This document shows, in pieces, positions 1 through 8,179 of a stretch of 64,000 nucleotides of DNA. How positions within the stretch are numbered: position 1 is the first letter of the stretch; every line of letters starts with the position of its first letter. Made by a program: the position numbers and the translations under genes. The notes beneath the pieces were generated by a model. The model had not been told where the DNA came from. It did not search any database and saw only the letters and a list, made by a program, of their open reading frames with translations. Origin of the DNA: Comamonas testosteroni (GTDB lineage Bacteria > Pseudomonadota > Gammaproteobacteria > Burkholderiales > Burkholderiaceae_C); the NCBI RefSeq assembly GCF_030505195.1, contig NZ_CP129672.1:3382501-3446500 (forward strand), given 5' to 3'.

Positions 1-1340
1 GCGCGCATCTGGACCAGCGGCCCATGACGACCTTCCAGTGGTCGGTCATCGCGGTATGCATGGCCCTGAACATGATTGATGGTTTTGACGTGCTGGTGAT
101 GGCTTTTACGGCATCGGCGGTGTCCGGGCACTGGAAGCTCAGTGGATCGGAGCTGGGCTTTTTGCTCAGTGCCGGCCTCTTCGGCATGGCCGCAGGTTCG
201 CTGCTGCTGGCGCCCATGGCCGACAAGCTGGGGCGTCGTCCCCTGATTCTGCTGTGCCTGGCCGTATCCGGGCTGGGCATGCTGGCGTCGGCCTGGAGCC
301 AGACGCCTATGCAGCTTGCGGTGCTGCGCGTGATCACGGGCCTGGGCGTGGGGGGCATCCTGGCGTGCAGCAACGTGATTGCCAGCGAATATGCCTCGCT
401 GCGCTGGCGCAGTCTGGCGGTCACGCTGCAATCGACCGGCTATGCGCTGGGAGCGACCATTGGCGGCAGCATTGCGGTCTGGCTGCTCGCGCACCATGGC
501 TGGCGTTCCGTCTTCATGTTCGGCGGATTTTCCACGCTCGCGGTGCTGGTTCTGGCCTGGTTCGCCTTGCCTGAGTCCATGGACTTTCTGCTGGTCAAGC
601 GGCCCGCCAATGCGCTGCAGCGTCTCAATGCACTGATCCGCAAGATGGGCCTGCCCGCAATGGGCTCCTTGCCTCAGGCCGTGGTGGCCGGCAGTGGTGA
701 AAGCAAGCGCATGGGCCCGTTGCAGCTGCTGTCTCCCCAGCTGCTGCGCCCCACGGTGCTGGTCTGGCTGTCCTTCTTCTCGGTGATGTTCGGCTTCTAT
801 TTCGTGATGAGCTGGACGCCCAAGCTGCTGGCAGCCTCGGGCCTGACGCCCGAGCAGGGTGTGACCACGGGCGTGCTGCTGAGCCTGGGCGGCATTCTGG
901 GCGCGACCTTGCTGGGCCTGCTGGCGGCGCGTTTTGCGATTCACCGTGCGCTGGCGGTCTTCATGCTGGTGACGGCAGTGCTGCTGTGCTTTCTGGTGGG
1001 CAGCTCCGGTGCGCTATGGATGTCGTACACGCTGGCCTTCCTGATCGGCATGTTCGTGAACGCCTGCGTGGCCGGCCTTTATGCGATTGCGCCCGTGGTC
1101 TACGGCAGCGATGTGCGCGCCACCGGCGTGGGCTGGGGCATCGGCATCGGCCGCATCGGTGCGATTGTGTCGCCGCTGGTGGCCGGAGGACTGCTGGATG
1201 CCGCCTGGTCGCCCGATCAGCTGTACCTGGGTTATGGCATGGCCTTTGTCCTGGCTGCCGTCATCGTGTCCCTGCACCGCATTGCCGGTCCGCAGGCCGG
1301 GCACAGGCGCACCGCGTCCGAAGCCGTGGCCGCTCATTGA
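1..1340 (+). CDS. AAHS-family MFS aromatic acid permease (5' partial)
   Basis: Inner-membrane major facilitator of the aromatic acid:H+ symporter type (PcaK/BenK/VanK-like), expected to import an aromatic carboxylate by proton symport. The N-terminal helix carries the family signature NMIDGFDVLVMAF, and the loop between helices 2 and 3 carries the MFS motif DKLGRR; about 12 hydrophobic segments follow. The first in-window ATG is at 24, but the reading frame is open back to the edge and the residues before it (AHLDQRP) look like the cytoplasmic N-terminus of this family. The true start therefore lies upstream of the window. It is followed 14 bp later by the Rieske oxygenase gene, so the permease probably imports that enzyme's substrate. 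The substrate cannot be read from the sequence. Confidence 0.9.
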   Translation, partial: AHLDQRPMTTFQWSVIAVCMALNMIDGFDVLVMAFTASAVSGHWKLSGSELGFLLSAGLFGMAAGSLLLAPMADKLGRRPLILLCLAVSGLGMLASAWSQTPMQLAVLRVITGLGVGGILACSNVIASEYASLRWRSLAVTLQSTGYALGATIGGSIAVWLLAHHGWRSVFMFGGFSTLAVLVLAWFALPESMDFLLVKRPANALQRLNALIRKMGLPAMGSLPQAVVAGSGESKRMGPLQLLSPQLLRPTVLVWLSFFSVMFGFYFVMSWTPKLLAASGLTPEQGVTTGVLLSLGGILGATLLGLLAARFAIHRALAVFMLVTAVLLCFLVGSSGALWMSYTLAFLIGMFVNACVAGLYAIAPVVYGSDVRATGVGWGIGIGRIGAIVSPLVAGGLLDAAWSPDQLYLGYGMAFVLAAVIVSLHRIAGPQAGHRRTASEAVAAH

Positions 1341-1354
1341 GCAGGGAGACTTCG

Positions 1355-2434
1355 ATGAACCAGATTTCTCACACCATGAGCGCAGCCGTGCCGGCCTTTG
1401 CGCTGGATCAATGGTATGTGGCGGGCTTTGCCTGGGAGCTCAAGGACCAGCCGCTGGCGCGCACCTTGCTGGGCCAGCCGGTGGTCTTGTTCCGCACGCA
1501 AGATGGCCGCGTCGCGGCGCTGGAGGATCGCTGCTGCCACCGCGAGTTGCCGCTGTCCTGTGGCACGGTGGAAGCTGCGGGTCTGCGCTGTGGCTACCAT
1601 GGCCTGCTCTTCAGCCATGAGGGGCGTTGCCTGGAAATACCGGGCCAGGAACGGATTCCGGCCATGGCCTGCGTGAAGCCCTTCGAGCTGCGCGAGCGCG
1701 ACCAGATTCTCTGGATCTGGATGGGAGCGACGCCGGATTCCGTGCCGGGCACGGAGCCGCCGGCCTATGCCGTGCACAGCGACCCGCAATACCGTTTTGG
1801 TGGCGGCGTCTACCACTATGACGCACCGTATCAGCTGATTCACGACAACCTGCTGGATCTGAGCCATCTGGGCTATGTGCATCTCAAGACCATCGGCGGC
1901 AACGCCAGGGTGCATATGAACGCGGATCTCAAGGTCAGCCAGGACGGGGACTGCGTGAAGGTCGTGCGCTGGATGCCGGACTCCGATCCCCCGCCCACCT
2001 ATGCGCAGGCCTGGCCGTTTCAGGGTCGCATCGACCGCTGGCAGGAAGTGGAATTCCACCCCTCGCATGTGCGTATCTGGACCGGTGCCATGGATGCCGG
2101 CCAGGACAGACTGGACAACCCGGCGCGCGAAGGATTCCATATGCGCGGCTTTCACGGCGTGACGCCGGAGACGGAGACCAGCGCGCATTACTTCTGGACG
2201 ATTGCGACCAATCCGCATCCGCAGATGCAGGACACGACACAGCTGGTGATCGATCAGACGGCGGCCACTTTCGAAGAAGACAAGGTGGTCATCGAAGCCC
2301 AGTTCCGCAACCAGCAACGCTTTGGCTCACGCGCCGTGGTGGATATCCATGTGGATGTGGGCCCCAACCGTGCGCGGCGCGTGATCGAGCGCTTGCGCCA
2401 GGCCGGCGCGCAGGCCTCGCAGGCGCTGGCCTAG
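1355..2434 (+). CDS. Rieske non-heme iron oxygenase, VanA-like O-demethylase/hydroxylase alpha subunit
   Basis: Oxygenase component of a two-component aromatic oxygenase, 359 aa, the length of vanillate O-demethylase (VanA) and phenoxybenzoate dioxygenase alpha subunits. The Rieske [2Fe-2S] ligands are visible as C60-x-H62 and C79-x2-H82. The mononuclear iron site follows in the motif NLLDLSHLGYVH, with D168, H171 and H176. The start is the ATG preceded by GGGAG eight bases upstream; the frame extends further upstream but overlaps the permease. Its reductase lies 30 bp downstream, giving a permease-oxygenase-reductase transcription unit. The likely substrate is a methoxylated or aryloxy benzoate, but vanillate itself is not proven, because the AAHS gene and the 2-hydroxyacid dehydrogenase are not diagnostic. 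Confidence 0.9.
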   Translation: MNQISHTMSAAVPAFALDQWYVAGFAWELKDQPLARTLLGQPVVLFRTQDGRVAALEDRCCHRELPLSCGTVEAAGLRCGYHGLLFSHEGRCLEIPGQERIPAMACVKPFELRERDQILWIWMGATPDSVPGTEPPAYAVHSDPQYRFGGGVYHYDAPYQLIHDNLLDLSHLGYVHLKTIGGNARVHMNADLKVSQDGDCVKVVRWMPDSDPPPTYAQAWPFQGRIDRWQEVEFHPSHVRIWTGAMDAGQDRLDNPAREGFHMRGFHGVTPETETSAHYFWTIATNPHPQMQDTTQLVIDQTAATFEEDKVVIEAQFRNQQRFGSRAVVDIHVDVGPNRARRVIERLRQAGAQASQALA

Positions 2435-2464
2435 CAACGCACAAGCAAAAGAGAAGTACCCGAG

Positions 2465-3433
2465 ATGAAGAGTGAAACCACGTTCGAGGTGCGCATCGCG
2501 CACAAGCAGGAGCAGGCGGCTGGCATCTGCAGCCTGGAATTGCGGGCTCTGGAAGGCAGCAGCCTGGCGCCGTTCAGCGCCGGCGCGCACATCGATGTGC
2601 ACCTGCCCGGAGGGCTGGTGCGCCAGTACTCGCTGAGCAACGACCCCGCAGAGCTGGACCGCTATGTGATTGCCGTGCTGCGCGAGCCTGCCTCGCGCGG
2701 CGGCTCGGCGGCCGTGCATGAGCAGTTGCAGGCCGGCCAGCAGATCACCATCAGCCAGCCGCGCAACCATTTCGAGCTGCATGCGCCGGCCCGCAAGCAC
2801 CTGCTGCTGGCAGGCGGCATAGGCATCACGCCGATTCTGGCCATGGCGCGCAAGCTGGCGCGTGACGGTGCGGACTTTGCCTTGCACTACTGCGGCCGCT
2901 CGCGCGAGCGCATGGCTTTCGCCCAGACCATCGAGGCGGCGCAGTGGGCTGACAAGGCGCAGATCCATGTGGATGACGCCCATGGAAAGTCGTCGCTGAG
3001 CTTGAGCGAGTTGCTGCAGGTGGTAGAGCCGGACCAGCATCTGTATGTCTGCGGGCCCAAGGGCTTCATGGACGCCGTGCTCGATACGGCGCGAGCGGCG
3101 GGCTGGCCTGCCGAACAGTTGCACTACGAGTTCTTTGCCGCCGAAGTGGAGCACCGCGACGACGACGAGAGCTTCGAGGTGGAAGTCGCCAGCAGCGGCC
3201 AGGTGGTGCGCGTCACGCCGGCGCAGACCGTGGTGCAGGCGCTGGAGTCCATCGGCGTCTGCGTGCAGACCTCGTGCGAGCAGGGCGTCTGCGGCACCTG
3301 CCTGACGCGCGTCATCTCGGGCAAGCCCGATCACCGCGATATGTATCTGACGGAAGACGAGCAGGCGGCCAATGACCAGTTCCTGCCCTGCTGCTCGCGC
3401 GCCAAGTCGGGCCGTCTGGTGCTGGATCTGTGA
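2465..3433 (+). CDS. Class IA (phthalate dioxygenase reductase type) oxygenase reductase, VanB-like
   Basis: Single-chain reductase (322 aa) that passes electrons from NAD(P)H through flavin and a plant-type [2Fe-2S] centre to the upstream Rieske oxygenase. Domain order is FMN-binding (R53-Q-Y-S motif for the flavin phosphate), NAD-binding (LLAGGIGITPIL near residues 115-126; YVCGPKGFM near 195), then a C-terminal ferredoxin with ligands C271, C276, C279 and C309. This order is characteristic of the phthalate dioxygenase reductase/VanB family. It is transcribed with the oxygenase. A perfect inverted repeat (3497-3515) lies in the 112-bp gap to the next gene. Confidence 0.92.
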   Translation: MKSETTFEVRIAHKQEQAAGICSLELRALEGSSLAPFSAGAHIDVHLPGGLVRQYSLSNDPAELDRYVIAVLREPASRGGSAAVHEQLQAGQQITISQPRNHFELHAPARKHLLLAGGIGITPILAMARKLARDGADFALHYCGRSRERMAFAQTIEAAQWADKAQIHVDDAHGKSSLSLSELLQVVEPDQHLYVCGPKGFMDAVLDTARAAGWPAEQLHYEFFAAEVEHRDDDESFEVEVASSGQVVRVTPAQTVVQALESIGVCVQTSCEQGVCGTCLTRVISGKPDHRDMYLTEDEQAANDQFLPCCSRAKSGRLVLDL

Positions 3434-3496
3434 TGCAGGGCCGGGGGCGGGCTTTGACCATGCGCGGGCAGGGCTGGCGCAGCATGCTCAAAATAG

Positions 3497-3515
3497 GCGC
3501 TTTCCATGAAAGCGC
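3497..3515. promoter_or_regulatory. Perfect inverted repeat between reductase and 2-hydroxyacid dehydrogenase genes
   Basis: GCGCTTTC-CAT-GAAAGCGC forms a perfect 8-bp-arm hairpin or operator. There is no T-tract, so it is not a canonical rho-independent terminator. It could be an RNA processing or attenuation hairpin inside the operon, or a protein site. Function is inferred only from symmetry and position. Confidence 0.4.
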
Positions 3516-3545
3516 TGTGTGAAGCCAGAGCGCTGCGTTCCCGCC

Positions 3546-4487
3546 ATGAAGCCTGCCCTGCTAGTTCTGAACCTCCAGGTCCCCGCCCATCTGCAGCAGA
3601 TGGAGCAGACCTTTGCCGACTTTGATGTGATCTATGCGCCCGAGGCCGATCAGACCGAGGCCGCAATCGCCGCCCACGGCGCGCGCGTGCAATGTGTGTG
3701 CACGATTGGCGCGACGGGCCTGTCGGCCGCGCAGATGCAGCGCATGCCCGGGCTGTCGCTGGTCTGCGCCATGGGCGCGGGCTACGAGAACATCGATGTG
3801 GCCTATGCCAAGGCGCACGGGATTGCCGTCGGCAACGGCGTGGGAACGAACGACGACTGCGTGGCCGACCACGCCATGGGCCTGCTGATCGCCGCCGTGC
3901 GCGGCATCGTCAAGCTGGACAAGGCCACGCGTGCCGGCGTCTGGCGCTCGGCCCTGCCGCTGCCGGCCAATGTCTCGGGCAAGCGCCTGGGCATCGTGGG
4001 ATTGGGCCAGATTGGCGCCAAGATCGCCAGGCGCGCGGCCGCGTTCGATATGCCCGTCGGCTATCACAACCGCAAGCCCCGCGAGGGAGTCGAGCACCAG
4101 TACTTCGACGATCTGCTGGCGCTGGCCACCTGGGCCGATGTGCTGCTGGTGGCCACGCCGGGCGGCGCCGGCACCCGCCATCTGATCAATGCCGAGGTGC
4201 TCGATGCACTGGGCGAGAAAGGCGTGCTGGTGAATATCGCGCGCGGCTCGGTGGTTGATACCGCAGCGCTGGCCGAAGCCGTGCGCGCAGGCCGTCTGGC
4301 CGGTGCCGGGCTGGATGTCTACGAAAGCGAGCCGCTGCCGCCGCAGGAGCTGATCGATCTGGACGCCGTGGTGCTGACGCCCCATGTGGGTGGCTGGTCG
4401 CCCGAGGCGGTGCAGAACTCGGTGGACCGCTTCATCGCCAATATGCGCTGCCATCTGGATGGCAAGCCCTTGGTCTCGCCCATCTGA
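3546..4487 (+). CDS. D-isomer-specific 2-hydroxyacid dehydrogenase (GhrB/hydroxypyruvate reductase-like)
   Basis: NAD(P)-dependent reduction of a 2-keto acid to the D-2-hydroxyacid, or the reverse; 313 aa, typical length. Visible features are the Rossmann motif GIVGLGQIG after residue 140, the substrate-binding and catalytic Arg in NIARGSVVD, the Glu in YESEP and the catalytic His in LTPHVGGWSP. The ATG at 3546 is chosen because the family begins close to the strand PALLVLN; a GTG in the same frame at 3519 would add nine residues, and neither has a strong ribosome site. It follows the oxygenase genes on the same strand after 112 bp, so it may be co-transcribed. Glyoxylate or hydroxypyruvate are the usual substrates of close relatives; the physiological substrate here is unknown. 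Confidence 0.88.
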   Translation: MKPALLVLNLQVPAHLQQMEQTFADFDVIYAPEADQTEAAIAAHGARVQCVCTIGATGLSAAQMQRMPGLSLVCAMGAGYENIDVAYAKAHGIAVGNGVGTNDDCVADHAMGLLIAAVRGIVKLDKATRAGVWRSALPLPANVSGKRLGIVGLGQIGAKIARRAAAFDMPVGYHNRKPREGVEHQYFDDLLALATWADVLLVATPGGAGTRHLINAEVLDALGEKGVLVNIARGSVVDTAALAEAVRAGRLAGAGLDVYESEPLPPQELIDLDAVVLTPHVGGWSPEAVQNSVDRFIANMRCHLDGKPLVSPI

Positions 4488-4489
4488 GC

Positions 4490-4593
4490 GCTATTGAATT
4501 GGAAGCTGCTTGCGCTTGATATTGTTGTATTTCAATATGATTTGACTTTGAAATTCACTTATATCAAGCGCTTATAGCTTTGATATTCATAGC
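4490..4593. repeat. Family A intergenic palindromic repeat, copy 1
   Basis: Long imperfect hairpin with left arm 4504-4522 (AGCTGCTTGCGCTTGATAT) and right arm 4561-4579 (ATATCAAGCGCTTATAGCT), plus outer arms GCTATTGAAT and ATTCATAGC. It lies in the convergent gap between the 2-hydroxyacid dehydrogenase and dctP, directly before a rho-independent terminator. Related copies are at 12963, 26744, 33592 and 51845. Confidence 0.7.
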
Positions 4594-4596
4594 AAT

Positions 4597-4633
4597 AAAA
4601 ATCCCCGCCACGGAAAGCCGTGCGGGGATTTTT
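4597..4633. terminator. Bidirectional rho-independent terminator
   Basis: The stem AATCCCCGC/GCGGGGATT, containing an inner CACGG...CCGTG extension, is flanked by AAAAA on the left and TTTTT on the right. It can end transcription from the upstream plus-strand dehydrogenase operon, and, read on the minus strand, from dctQMP. Confidence 0.85.
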
Positions 4634-4681
4634 ACTATCTGCGGCGCCATGAAGCTGGCGCGGACCAAACCAGTGACACCA

Positions 4682-4773
4682 AGCAAGGGCCGCCCCGCAG
4701 CGAGGGTGTCGTCCCCCTCCCGAAGAGAGAGGGGGAAGCCGCGGGGCCGCCTAGGCGTAGCGGCTCAGGGGCG
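4682..4773 (-). repeat. Family B GC-rich 3'-end repeat, copy 1
   Basis: Read on the minus strand it begins immediately after the dctP stop codon (CCCCTGAGCCGCTACGCC), contains a hairpin of CCCCCTCTC and GGGAGGGGGA type, and ends in CTGCGGGGCGGCCCTTGCTTGG. A homologous block follows the gltK-like stop codon at 12002-12090 in the other orientation. Neither copy has an ORF. Confidence 0.7.
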
Positions 4774-4774
4774 C

Positions 4775-5812
4775 TTATTTCTGGCTGGCGGCAATGGCCT
4801 TTTCGGCCTTGTCGACCAGCGGTGCGCCGATCTGGCTCTTCCACTTGTCGTAGACGGGGCGGGTGGCCTTGACAAAGGCTTCGCGCTCGGCGGCGTTAGG
4901 GGTGGTCACGGTCACGCCCAGGCCGGCCAGGTCCTTGAGCAATGGCTTGTCGGCTTCCACCAGGCCCTTGCGTGCAATGGCGATTTCTTCCTTGGCGGCG
5001 TCCAGCGCGGCCTGCTTGACGATGGCCTGGTCGGCAGGCGTCCAGCTGGCCCACACGTCCTTGTTGACGACAAAGATCAGCGGGTCGTTCATATAGCCCC
5101 ACATGGTCAGATGCTTCTGGCCCACGGACTGCAGCTTGGCAGCCATGTACACGCCAATGGGGTTCTCCTGGCCGTCCACGGCACCACTGGCCATGGCTGG
5201 CTGGGCATCGGCCCAGCTCATCTGCGTGGGGTTGGCGCCCAGGGCCGTGAAGGTGTCCAGGAACAGGGGCGAGCCCACGACGCGGATCTTCATGCCCTTG
5301 AGGTCGGCGGGAGTCTTGATGGCGTGCTTGGAGTTGGAGATTTCGCGGTAGCCGTTCTCACCCCAGGCCAGGGGCACCACGCCGCCTTTTTCCAGGGTCT
5401 TGAAGATTTCCTGGCCCACTTCGCCCTGGGTCACGGCATCCACGGCCTTGAAGTTGGGGAAGAGAAAGGGCATGGAGAACAGGTTCAGCGACTTGACCTG
5501 GGGCGACCAGTTGATGGTCGAGCCCACGGCCATGTCGATCACGCCCTGGCGCAGCGCGGAGAACTCGCGCGTCTGGTCGCCCTGCACCAGCGAAGTGCCG
5601 GGGTAGAGCTTGATGTTGATGCGGCCCTGGGTGCGCTCGCGCACCTTGTCGGCCCACAGCTCGCCGCCCTTGCCCCAGGGGAAGGCCGTGCCCAGCACCA
5701 GGGACATGCGGTATTCGCTCTTGTACTTGGTCTGTGCCATGGCCATGGGTGATGCAAAGGCCAGAGCGGCGGCAGTGGCCACGGCGGATGCGAGGAAGGT
5801 ACGAAGTTTCAT
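4775..5812 (-). CDS. dctP: TRAP transporter solute-binding protein DctP
   Basis: Periplasmic receptor of a tripartite ATP-independent transporter for an organic acid. It has 345 aa; residues 1-26 are a Sec signal peptide ending at AMAQ. The body shows the DctP fold pattern, including WADKVRERTQGRINIKLYPG near residues 53-72, a conserved Arg region MKIRVVGSPLF, and a C-terminal YDKWKSQIG segment. The start is the ATG preceded by GGGAGA; the frame is open far upstream but only antisense-like through dctM. It is the last gene of dctQ-dctM-dctP, 83 bp after dctM, and is followed by repeat B and a terminator. Ligand unknown; the neighbouring aromatic operon makes an aromatic or keto acid possible. 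Confidence 0.93.
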   Translation of the reverse strand: MKLRTFLASAVATAAALAFASPMAMAQTKYKSEYRMSLVLGTAFPWGKGGELWADKVRERTQGRINIKLYPGTSLVQGDQTREFSALRQGVIDMAVGSTINWSPQVKSLNLFSMPFLFPNFKAVDAVTQGEVGQEIFKTLEKGGVVPLAWGENGYREISNSKHAIKTPADLKGMKIRVVGSPLFLDTFTALGANPTQMSWADAQPAMASGAVDGQENPIGVYMAAKLQSVGQKHLTMWGYMNDPLIFVVNKDVWASWTPADQAIVKQAALDAAKEEIAIARKGLVEADKPLLKDLAGLGVTVTTPNAAEREAFVKATRPVYDKWKSQIGAPLVDKAEKAIAASQK

Positions 5813-5895
5813 TTGGTTTGTCTCCCTTTTTAGAAACGAAAAAACTGGAAAGCAGGAATGAGCAGTTGCAGCCTCCAGGGCCGCAACTGCTGGAA

Positions 5896-7194
5896 TCAAT
5901 AGCCCATCTTTGAGGGAAGCCACAGTGCGAGCTGCGGGAAGGCAATGACCAGAATCATCACGGCGAACATGGACAGCAGCATCCAGCCCACCCAGCGCAC
6001 GGTGGACTCCATGCGCACGCCCGCAATGCGGCAGCTGACCATCAGGTTCACGGCCAGCGGCGGCGTGAACTGGCCCAGTGCCACCTTGAGCGTGAGGATC
6101 ACGCCAAACCAGACGGGATCCCACTGGTAGTGATTCATGATGGGCAGCAGCAGCGGCACAAAGATCAGGAAGATCGAGATGCCGTCCAGGAACATGCCCA
6201 CGGTGATCAGCAGCAGGATCAGCAGGCCCAGCACGCCGTATTCGCCGAGACCGGAATTCACGATGGCATTGGCCACCGGATCGATCACGCCCAGCGTGGA
6301 CAGCGAGAAGGCAAAAATACCGGCCAGCGACACCACCAGCAGGATCACGGCCGACAGCTCGCCCGCTTCGCGCAGAATCGGAAACAGGTCGCGCACGCCG
6401 ATGGTGCGGTGAATCACCATGCCGACGAACAGCCCGTAGAACACGGCAACCACGGCGGCCTCGGTGGGGGTGAACCAGCCCATGCGCATGCCGCCCAGGA
6501 TCAGCACCGGAGCTGCCAGGCCCCAGGAGGCCTCGCGCAGGCTCTTCCAGAACGGCGGGCGGGGCATGGAGGCTTCGAGCGCGCCCATCTTGTGCTTGCG
6601 CGACATCCACACGGCGGGAATGATGAGCGCGATACCCGCCAGCACGCCGGGAATCATGCCTGCCGCGAACAGGGCCGGCACCGAAGCGCCGGGCACCAGC
6701 ACCGAGTAGATGATGAAAGCCACCGAAGGCGGAATCAGAATGTCCGTCGCTGCGGCTGCTCCGACCACGCTGGCGGAGAAGCTCTTGGGATAGCCGGCGC
6801 GGCTCATGGCGGCAATCATCACGCCGCCCACGGCCGCTGCATTGGCCGGCCCGGAGCCGGAGATGCCACCCAGGAACATGGCCACGGCGATCGCCACCAG
6901 CGGCAGCATGCCGGGGCCGCGGCCCACGATGGCCACGGCAAAGTTCACCAGCCGCAGGGCAACGCCCGAGCGATCGAAGATGGAGCCCACCAGCACGAAC
7001 ATGGGAATGGCCAGCAGCGGATATTTGCCCAGTCCGGCATAGAAATTCTGCGGCACGGCCAGCAGGCCGAACCACTGCGTATCGGCATTGGCAAGAGCAA
7101 TCGCGGCCACCCCGGCCAGACCGAGGGCCGCGCCGATGGGCACGCCAATGAACATCAGGCCCAGAAAGGCCACGAACAGCAAGGTGGCGATCAT
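5896..7194 (-). CDS. dctM: TRAP transporter large permease DctM
   Basis: Large integral membrane subunit that carries out Na+-coupled solute translocation with DctQ and DctP. At 432 aa it has the normal DctM length, with about 12 hydrophobic segments and the family motifs GGISGSGPANAAAVG (near residues 100-114), IPPS and a C-terminal TPPLAVNLM. The start codon overlaps the dctQ stop by four bases (ATGA), which indicates translational coupling. The normal length contrasts with the enlarged DctM at 33711. Confidence 0.95.
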   Translation of the reverse strand: MIATLLFVAFLGLMFIGVPIGAALGLAGVAAIALANADTQWFGLLAVPQNFYAGLGKYPLLAIPMFVLVGSIFDRSGVALRLVNFAVAIVGRGPGMLPLVAIAVAMFLGGISGSGPANAAAVGGVMIAAMSRAGYPKSFSASVVGAAAATDILIPPSVAFIIYSVLVPGASVPALFAAGMIPGVLAGIALIIPAVWMSRKHKMGALEASMPRPPFWKSLREASWGLAAPVLILGGMRMGWFTPTEAAVVAVFYGLFVGMVIHRTIGVRDLFPILREAGELSAVILLVVSLAGIFAFSLSTLGVIDPVANAIVNSGLGEYGVLGLLILLLITVGMFLDGISIFLIFVPLLLPIMNHYQWDPVWFGVILTLKVALGQFTPPLAVNLMVSCRIAGVRMESTVRWVGWMLLSMFAVMILVIAFPQLALWLPSKMGY

Positions 7195-7754
7195 GCGATC
7201 TCCTTGCTGTGGTCTTTTTCCACGGGCTCGTCAGGGATGGCGCCGGGCTTGCCCTGGCGGATGAACAGCCCGATGGCGCGCGCGGTGATCAGGGCTGATA
7301 CCAGGGGCAGCCAGATCGAATACCACCACTGGGGCAGGCCGATGCCGGGCGAGGTCTCCTCGAAGCGGAAGTCGTCCCAGACCACGCGCACGCTGAGCAC
7401 GGCGATGATGGCAAACAGCAGCGCCACCATCAGAGAGCCGAACCGGGCCAGAGCCTTGCGGCGCTGGAGCGAGCCGCTGTCCGAGAAAAACTCGATGCGG
7501 ATATGCTGATTGCGGGCCACGGCGGCAGAGCCTGCGACCAGGGCCAGCAAAATCATCAGAAAGACGGAGATCTCCTCGGTCCAGGCGAAGGAGGAGTTGG
7601 TGAAGTAGCGCACCAGCACATTGGCAAACGTGATCAGGGCCAGAGCGGCCATGATGATCACGGTCAGCCAGTCTTCGATGCGCAGGGAGCGAGGCTCGTC
7701 CGGGCGCGCGCCGGTATCGGCGGCACCATCGGTCTCGGGAGGAGTGGAGGACAT
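7191..7754 (-). CDS. dctQ: TRAP transporter small permease DctQ
   Basis: Small membrane subunit (187 aa) with four predicted transmembrane segments after a hydrophilic N-terminus of about 25 residues. Characteristic features are NVLVRYFTNSSFAWTEEISVF and the NQHIRIEFF loop. It is the first gene of the dctQMP operon; its promoter must lie in the 425-bp gap shared with the divergent LysR gene at 8180. A 22-bp motif at 7837-7858 resembles one upstream of the gltI-like gene. Confidence 0.92.
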   Translation of the reverse strand: MSSTPPETDGAADTGARPDEPRSLRIEDWLTVIIMAALALITFANVLVRYFTNSSFAWTEEISVFLMILLALVAGSAAVARNQHIRIEFFSDSGSLQRRKALARFGSLMVALLFAIIAVLSVRVVWDDFRFEETSPGIGLPQWWYSIWLPLVSALITARAIGLFIRQGKPGAIPDEPVEKDHSKEIA

Positions 7755-7836
7755 GAACGCGGAAAGTCAGAAAAACACACAGGAGTCAGGGCAGCTCGCC
7801 TGAATGGCGTGATCCGCGCGCACTCGATGAGAATGC

Positions 7837-7858
7837 CCTTATGTTCACGACTTGCGCA
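7837..7858 (-). promoter_or_regulatory. Candidate operator upstream of dctQMP, resembling one upstream of gltI
   Basis: Read on the minus strand: TGCGCAAGTCGTGAACATAAGG. The plus-strand sequence at 9260-9279, ahead of the gltI-like gene, is TATGCAAGTTGTGCATAAGG. The two share GCAAGT-x-GTG and CATAAGG, differing by a 2-bp gap. Both are oriented toward the transport operon they precede, and the LysR gene lies between them. Confidence 0.4.
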
Positions 7859-8140
7859 AAACGGGTTTAGACAAGACGATTGCCTCAGGAGGCAGGCCGT
7901 CGTTGCATTCTTGTTTGCGTAAGTCCTTATGTTGTTCCTTGACCTTCACGGCGTTGTGCGCCGGGATGGCTTGGAGCGAGTAGACACACCGGATAGATGT
8001 GAACAAATATTATCAAGGTATCTATGCCGCAGGGCTTACGTCCGGCGGCAGGCATTACCCTAGGGTCTGGCGACCAAGGCATGGCTCATCGTCGAGTCTG
8101 TGTTTTGTCCCGTTTACCAGCCAACAAGGATTACCTCCGT

Positions 8141-8157
8141 TGCACAGCTTTGGTGCA
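8141..8157. promoter_or_regulatory. LysR-type T-N11-A dyad before lysR
   Basis: TGCAC-AGCTTTG-GTGCA has perfect 5-bp arms and lies 23 bp before the lysR start codon. This arrangement fits autoregulation by a LysR protein. Inferred from symmetry only. Confidence 0.4.
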
Positions 8158-8179
8158 GGGCAGCGGATAATGAGAGTCT

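Larger units (their letters stand above)
7755..8179. other. 425-bp divergent intergenic region, dctQ / lysR
   Basis: No convincing gene. Small ORFs overlapping it lack ribosome sites and family features. It must hold the dctQMP and lysR promoters. Candidate sites are a motif at 7837-7858, a LysR-type T-N11-A dyad at 8141-8157 (TGCAC-AGCTTTG-GTGCA) and a -10-like GATAAT at 8166-8171, just before the lysR ATG. Confidence 0.6.

Noticed and set aside
5813..7075. Upstream extension of the dctP frame (766 aa)
   Set aside because: It overlaps dctM out of frame; the signal peptide and ribosome site define the start at 5812.
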